From assembly GCF_030463565.1 (NCBI RefSeq), contig NC_134675.1, positions 12,669,862 to 12,733,861 on the forward strand: a stretch of DNA of 64,000 nt. The letters are read 5' to 3'. Numbering within the stretch: position 1 is the stretch's first letter; each line of letters starts with the position of its first letter. The notes under the pieces were generated by a model. It saw only the letters and a program-made list of their open reading frames with translations, made no database searches and had not been told where the DNA came from. Made by a program: the position numbers and the translations under genes. Source of the DNA: Pelecanus crispus (taxonomy: Eukaryota; Chordata; Aves; Pelecaniformes; Pelecanidae). Below are positions 44,072-64,000 of the stretch, piece by piece.

Positions 44072-45642
44072 TTTATTAAAAAGGTCAAAGATATATTCGA
44101 CCTCAAAATGGAACAAAAGGGTTTTTTTAATAAATTGTACCAGAAATAACAAATTATCTTTTAATGTGATATTCTCCTACAGCCATCAACAGTTACCAGA
44201 ATGTTAGTCTATGTTAATCTGTGTGTTTTATGGGTTTGCAACAAAGCATAATACACGTTGAACAGAATGAGTGAAACTTCAGTTTCTAGCATATAACAAA
44301 CTTTAGTCATTTAATACATTTTAGTTTTTATTTGCGTATTCCACTGTAGTGCTGTGACAACAAATCACACCTATGTACCAGAGCATACACCAACAGTATG
44401 ATGTAACTTTACTACACCACTGCTATATTTAGCTTTTTGAAAAAGACATAAGCATACACTATGGCCGCATCAAATAATTTTCTGTGTCCCCCCCCCCCCC
44501 TTCAATAACCTTCATTTTTTCAGTAATAATTCACTTTTAAAAATTTGAATTATTGAAATAAATCACAGAAAGTTTATACAGGAATAGCTATAAGGAATAA
44601 CCTCACAGGAACTGATATGACAAACATTTATTTTGAGGGCTGAGAGGCATTAATATCATATCGAGAAAAAGTTGACTGAAAAGAATTAATAACTTGGTCT
44701 AAATGGGAAATGCCCACTTCTGCTTGTACATTGAGAAAAGAAATTCAGAAAGTTATTTTTTGGCCTTGCTATGTCACAAAGTCAATCATACAAAGACCTA
44801 CACATTTAACCTAAAATGACAGTTTTAAAAGCCCTTCTATTAAAAACAAAAACATCATGCAAAACTTTGATTAATTATGCAGCTGCTTTAAAACTGTTGC
44901 AAGACCATACTGTATATATTAGCTTTTATACTGCTAATGCACAACTAACAGCAAACTTGATTAGATTAACACAAATTTGTCTTAATTACACTGTTATATC
45001 ACGCTAAGGAGACAGATGCCACAAGATTGGCAAAAACATTTAATTCTGAGCACTCAAATGGCGGGATAATTATGTGTTGTAACCCCTTTCACATTTAGAA
45101 AAAAAAAAAAAACAAAAAACCAACCCCAACATAATCCTGCAATCTCACTTTACAAAATAAAGTTCTGTAAAATATTAATTGGGAGGGGAACAGTTTATAC
45201 TATCTAACACAAAGTAACTTATACAACTAGTGTCAAAGGCAAACAAAAAAACTTCTAAATAAAAAGTCAAAACACACATAGCAACAGAAGCACAAATGCT
45301 GCATTAAATACAGTCAAGTTAAGACGACAATGCACTTGTTAATAAGACAGACAAAAAAAAAGTTAGCAACACATTTAAAGAAAATGCAATGAGGAAAAAA
45401 CCCTCAAACTAGTTTTTCCAATGACAACAGAGTTTCCATTTGTAGTCTTTCCATCCATAATTTGTCTGATACAGTACATTCATTAAAATATTCAGAATCT
45501 CACAGAAGAGCTAGGTTGTTCTCTTCCAAATCTAATTACTGAATTGGTTTTGGATGTTTTAGACGTTATTATGTCCATTTATAAGCAAGGCAACAAATGG
45601 ACTTTTTATCACATTCAATCTTAGCACTGATGACAAACATTT
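44072..45642 (-). other. ZFR: Probable ZFR 3' UTR
   Basis: AT-rich, repeat-free sequence following the ZFR stop. Minus-strand AATAAA candidates lie at 44072-44077 and farther at 43168-43173. The end point is a guess between these. Confidence 0.45.

Positions 45643-64000
<18,358 letters not shown>

Noticed and set aside
41131..45642. Possible hidden upstream MTMR12 exons
   Set aside because: None recognised on the minus strand. Short exons could be missed by eye, so this is a limit of the method, not proof of absence.

Overview
This window is nuclear DNA from a bird. The case rests on three things. Coding exons of GOLPH3, MTMR12 and ZFR lie in the same order and orientation as in other vertebrates; in birds these genes are Z-linked, and some also have W copies. 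The dispersed repeats are CR1 LINEs with the diagnostic ATTCTATG tail. The LTR elements are of bird endogenous retrovirus types. All three genes are on the minus strand.

Layout. About 1-8.24 kb is probably GOLPH3 intron 1, with CR1 scraps and one solo LTR with a perfect target duplication. GOLPH3 exon 1 (8240-8449) sits in a CpG island. From 9 to 23 kb the sequence is intergenic, with LTRs and CR1 copies, grading into a probable MTMR12 3' UTR. From 23.17 to 26.07 kb lie the last two recognisable MTMR12 coding exons. The final one is split by a 637-bp solo LTR flanked by a perfect 4-bp GTAC duplication. From 26.09 to 41.1 kb there is a nest of elements. It holds a damaged class-I-like provirus on the minus strand, a second related provirus on the plus strand, another LTR of the first family inside that second provirus, a near full-length CR1 inside that LTR, and a short third retroelement family. 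From 41.1 to 45.6 kb the sequence is unique and AT-rich, probably including the ZFR 3' UTR. From 45.64 to 64.0 kb lie eleven ZFR exons (the one at the right edge is partial), covering the last 467 codons in one unbroken frame. Their introns carry CR1 and LTR insertions.

The most striking result is the contrast between genes. ZFR and GOLPH3 exon 1 look intact. MTMR12 is reduced to its 3' end: its last exon is interrupted, no clear donor follows the previous exon, a provirus abuts that exon's acceptor, and no upstream MTMR12 exon was recognised in the roughly 19 kb before ZFR. A W-chromosome copy of this Z-linked block would explain this, with dosage-sensitive GOLPH3 and ZFR retained while MTMR12 decays in retrovirus-rich DNA. 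That is an inference. A recent polymorphic insertion or a misassembly through near-identical LTRs are the alternatives.

No tRNA, rRNA, CRISPR array or prokaryotic feature was seen. Splice sites were placed by eye from GT/GC-AG signals, reading phase and recalled vertebrate protein sequence. No alignment or database search was run.
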